Source: Parietaria judaica (lineage: Eukaryota > Streptophyta > Magnoliopsida > Rosales > Urticaceae). From it: a stretch of 64,000 nt of DNA. The translations under genes and the position numbers were made by a program. The DNA is taken from NCBI GenBank assembly GCA_954871525.1, contig OX940871.1, positions 29,920,586-29,984,585 of the forward strand. The letters run 5' to 3'. The notes beneath the pieces were generated by a model that had not been told where the DNA came from, did not search any database, and worked only from the letters and a program-made list of their open reading frames with translations. Shown here piece after piece: positions 63,560-64,000 of the stretch. Numbering within the stretch: the stretch's first letter is position 1; every line of letters begins with the position of its first letter.

Positions 63560-64000
63560 TTCTCGTCAACAATTTAATCCCTGCATATTTTTTCACGAGA
63601 ACTCTGGTTATATTCAAATTCCAATGTATAAGCCCTAAAATCATTATTTTTTCAATTGGTTCAAAATTTAAGGTTGTAAAAAATGTAAAATAAAGAAATG
63701 CTATAGGAAATGCTATAGCATTTCCTATGGCATTTCTCGTCAACCATTTAATCCTTGCGTATTTTTTCATGAGAACTCTTGTTATTTTCAAATTCCAATG
63801 TATAAGCCATAAAATCATTATTTTTTCAATTGGTTCGAAATTTAAGGTTGTAAAAAATGTAAAATAAAGAAATTCTATAGGAAATGCTAGCATTTCCTAT
63901 GGCATTTCTCGTCAACAATTTAATCCTTGCATATTTTTGCATGAGAACGCTTGTAATATTCAAATTCCAATGTATAAGCCCTAAAATCATTATTTTTTCA
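63560..64000 (+). repeat. Partial third copy related to the 1,481-bp HOR, cut by the window end
   Basis: CTCTGGTTATATT at about 63,603 and the GCTAGC monomer boundary near 63,888 follow the order at 62,389 and 62,669 in the previous unit, an offset of about 1,214 bp instead of 1,481. The truncated monomer that opens the unit is therefore missing and the register has shifted. Confidence 0.8.

Larger units (their letters stand above)
1..64000 (+). repeat. Satellite array, 174-bp monomer, about 373 head-to-tail copies
   Basis: The whole window consists of one tandem repeat family. Monomer starts, set at TTCTCGTCAAC or its variants, fall at 11, 185, 358, 532, 706, 880 and so on to 63,906. Most intervals are exactly 174 bp; the rest carry identifiable indels. 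All copies have the same orientation and I see no inversion and no foreign insertion. Consensus GC is about 28%. Nucleosome-length monomers in kilobase-scale HORs are typical of eukaryotic centromeric or pericentromeric satellites (established knowledge). The assignment to a centromere here is inference. No species could be recognised. Confidence 0.98.

Noticed and set aside
1..64000. CRISPR array
   Set aside because: Regular spacing exists, but repeats are contiguous 174-bp units with no unique spacers and no cas genes.
1..64000. CENP-B box
   Set aside because: TTCGAAATTTAAGG was compared with the essential core NTTCGNNNNANNCGGGN. The CGGG part is absent and the internal A is a T, so no match.
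1..64000. AATAAA polyadenylation signals and TATA-like motifs in each monomer
   Set aside because: AAAATAAAG and TTATATT are expected in 72% AT sequence and there is no transcription unit to which they could belong.
1..64000. Transposable elements, telomeric repeats, tRNA or rRNA genes
   Set aside because: No interval breaks the monomer periodicity by more than 74 bp, every length anomaly is explained by an indel in the satellite, and no terminal repeats or telomere-type hexamers or heptamers are visible.
1..64000. Species identification from the satellite
   Set aside because: I do not recognise the monomer as a named satellite. A database search with the consensus would be decisive; guessing would not be evidence.

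Overview
This 64-kb window is one uninterrupted head-to-tail satellite DNA array. I find no gene, RNA gene, transposon, CRISPR array or unique sequence in it. The repeat unit is a 174-bp, AT-rich monomer; a hand-built consensus has 48 G+C in 174, about 28% GC. Walking the array from one TTCTCGTCAAC to the next gives about 373 monomers, all in the same orientation. They average about 172 bp because many carry small deletions. A long array of nucleosome-length monomers with layered higher-order repeats (HORs) points to eukaryotic centromeric, pericentromeric or other heterochromatin. I cannot name the species, and nothing here proves centromere function.

Each monomer carries two CpG sites (in CTCGTC and TTCGAA), a T6 and an A6 tract, and near its end a 44-bp inverted repeat centred on GCTATAGC. 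Inside that inverted repeat the 12-mer GAAATGCTATAG occurs twice in tandem. Several monomer subtypes recur: A (ATAGGAAAT with CCTATGG), B (GTCAAATAAAG, ATAAGAAAT, CCTAAGG), C (TTATTCGTTGC and CTTCTTAT) and D (TTTTAGGTCGTAAAC, 1 bp shorter).

Layout. 1-4,691: shuffled copies of 3- and 5-monomer blocks. 4,692-8,147: HOR based on 4 monomers. 8,148-9,537: mixed. 9,538-13,178: 1,214-bp HOR (7 monomers, expanding to 8). 13,179-14,048: transposed copy of a block seen near the left end. 14,049-25,883: older mosaic with a 1.4-kb and a 0.65-kb duplication, each marked by an unusual truncated monomer. 25,884-31,214: type-C-rich array ending in two 9-monomer HORs. 31,215-40,370: modular HOR built from an 8-monomer module P (1,377 bp) and a 5-monomer module Q (869 bp). 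40,371-43,500: 3-monomer HOR. 43,501-45,409: mixed. 45,410-48,193: 1,392-bp HOR (8 monomers) twice. 49,027-52,112: 1,543-bp HOR (9 monomers) twice. 52,113-60,595: degenerate, deletion-rich segment. 60,596-64,000: 1,481-bp HOR (9 monomers) twice, with a related third copy running off the end.

The long minus-strand open frames (up to 575 codons) arise because 174 is divisible by 3 and one frame of the monomer has no stop codon. I do not call them genes. The content of interest is the repeat architecture: recent segmental amplification, a readable unequal-crossover product, conservation and restoration of a palindrome, and CpG-decay patterns.
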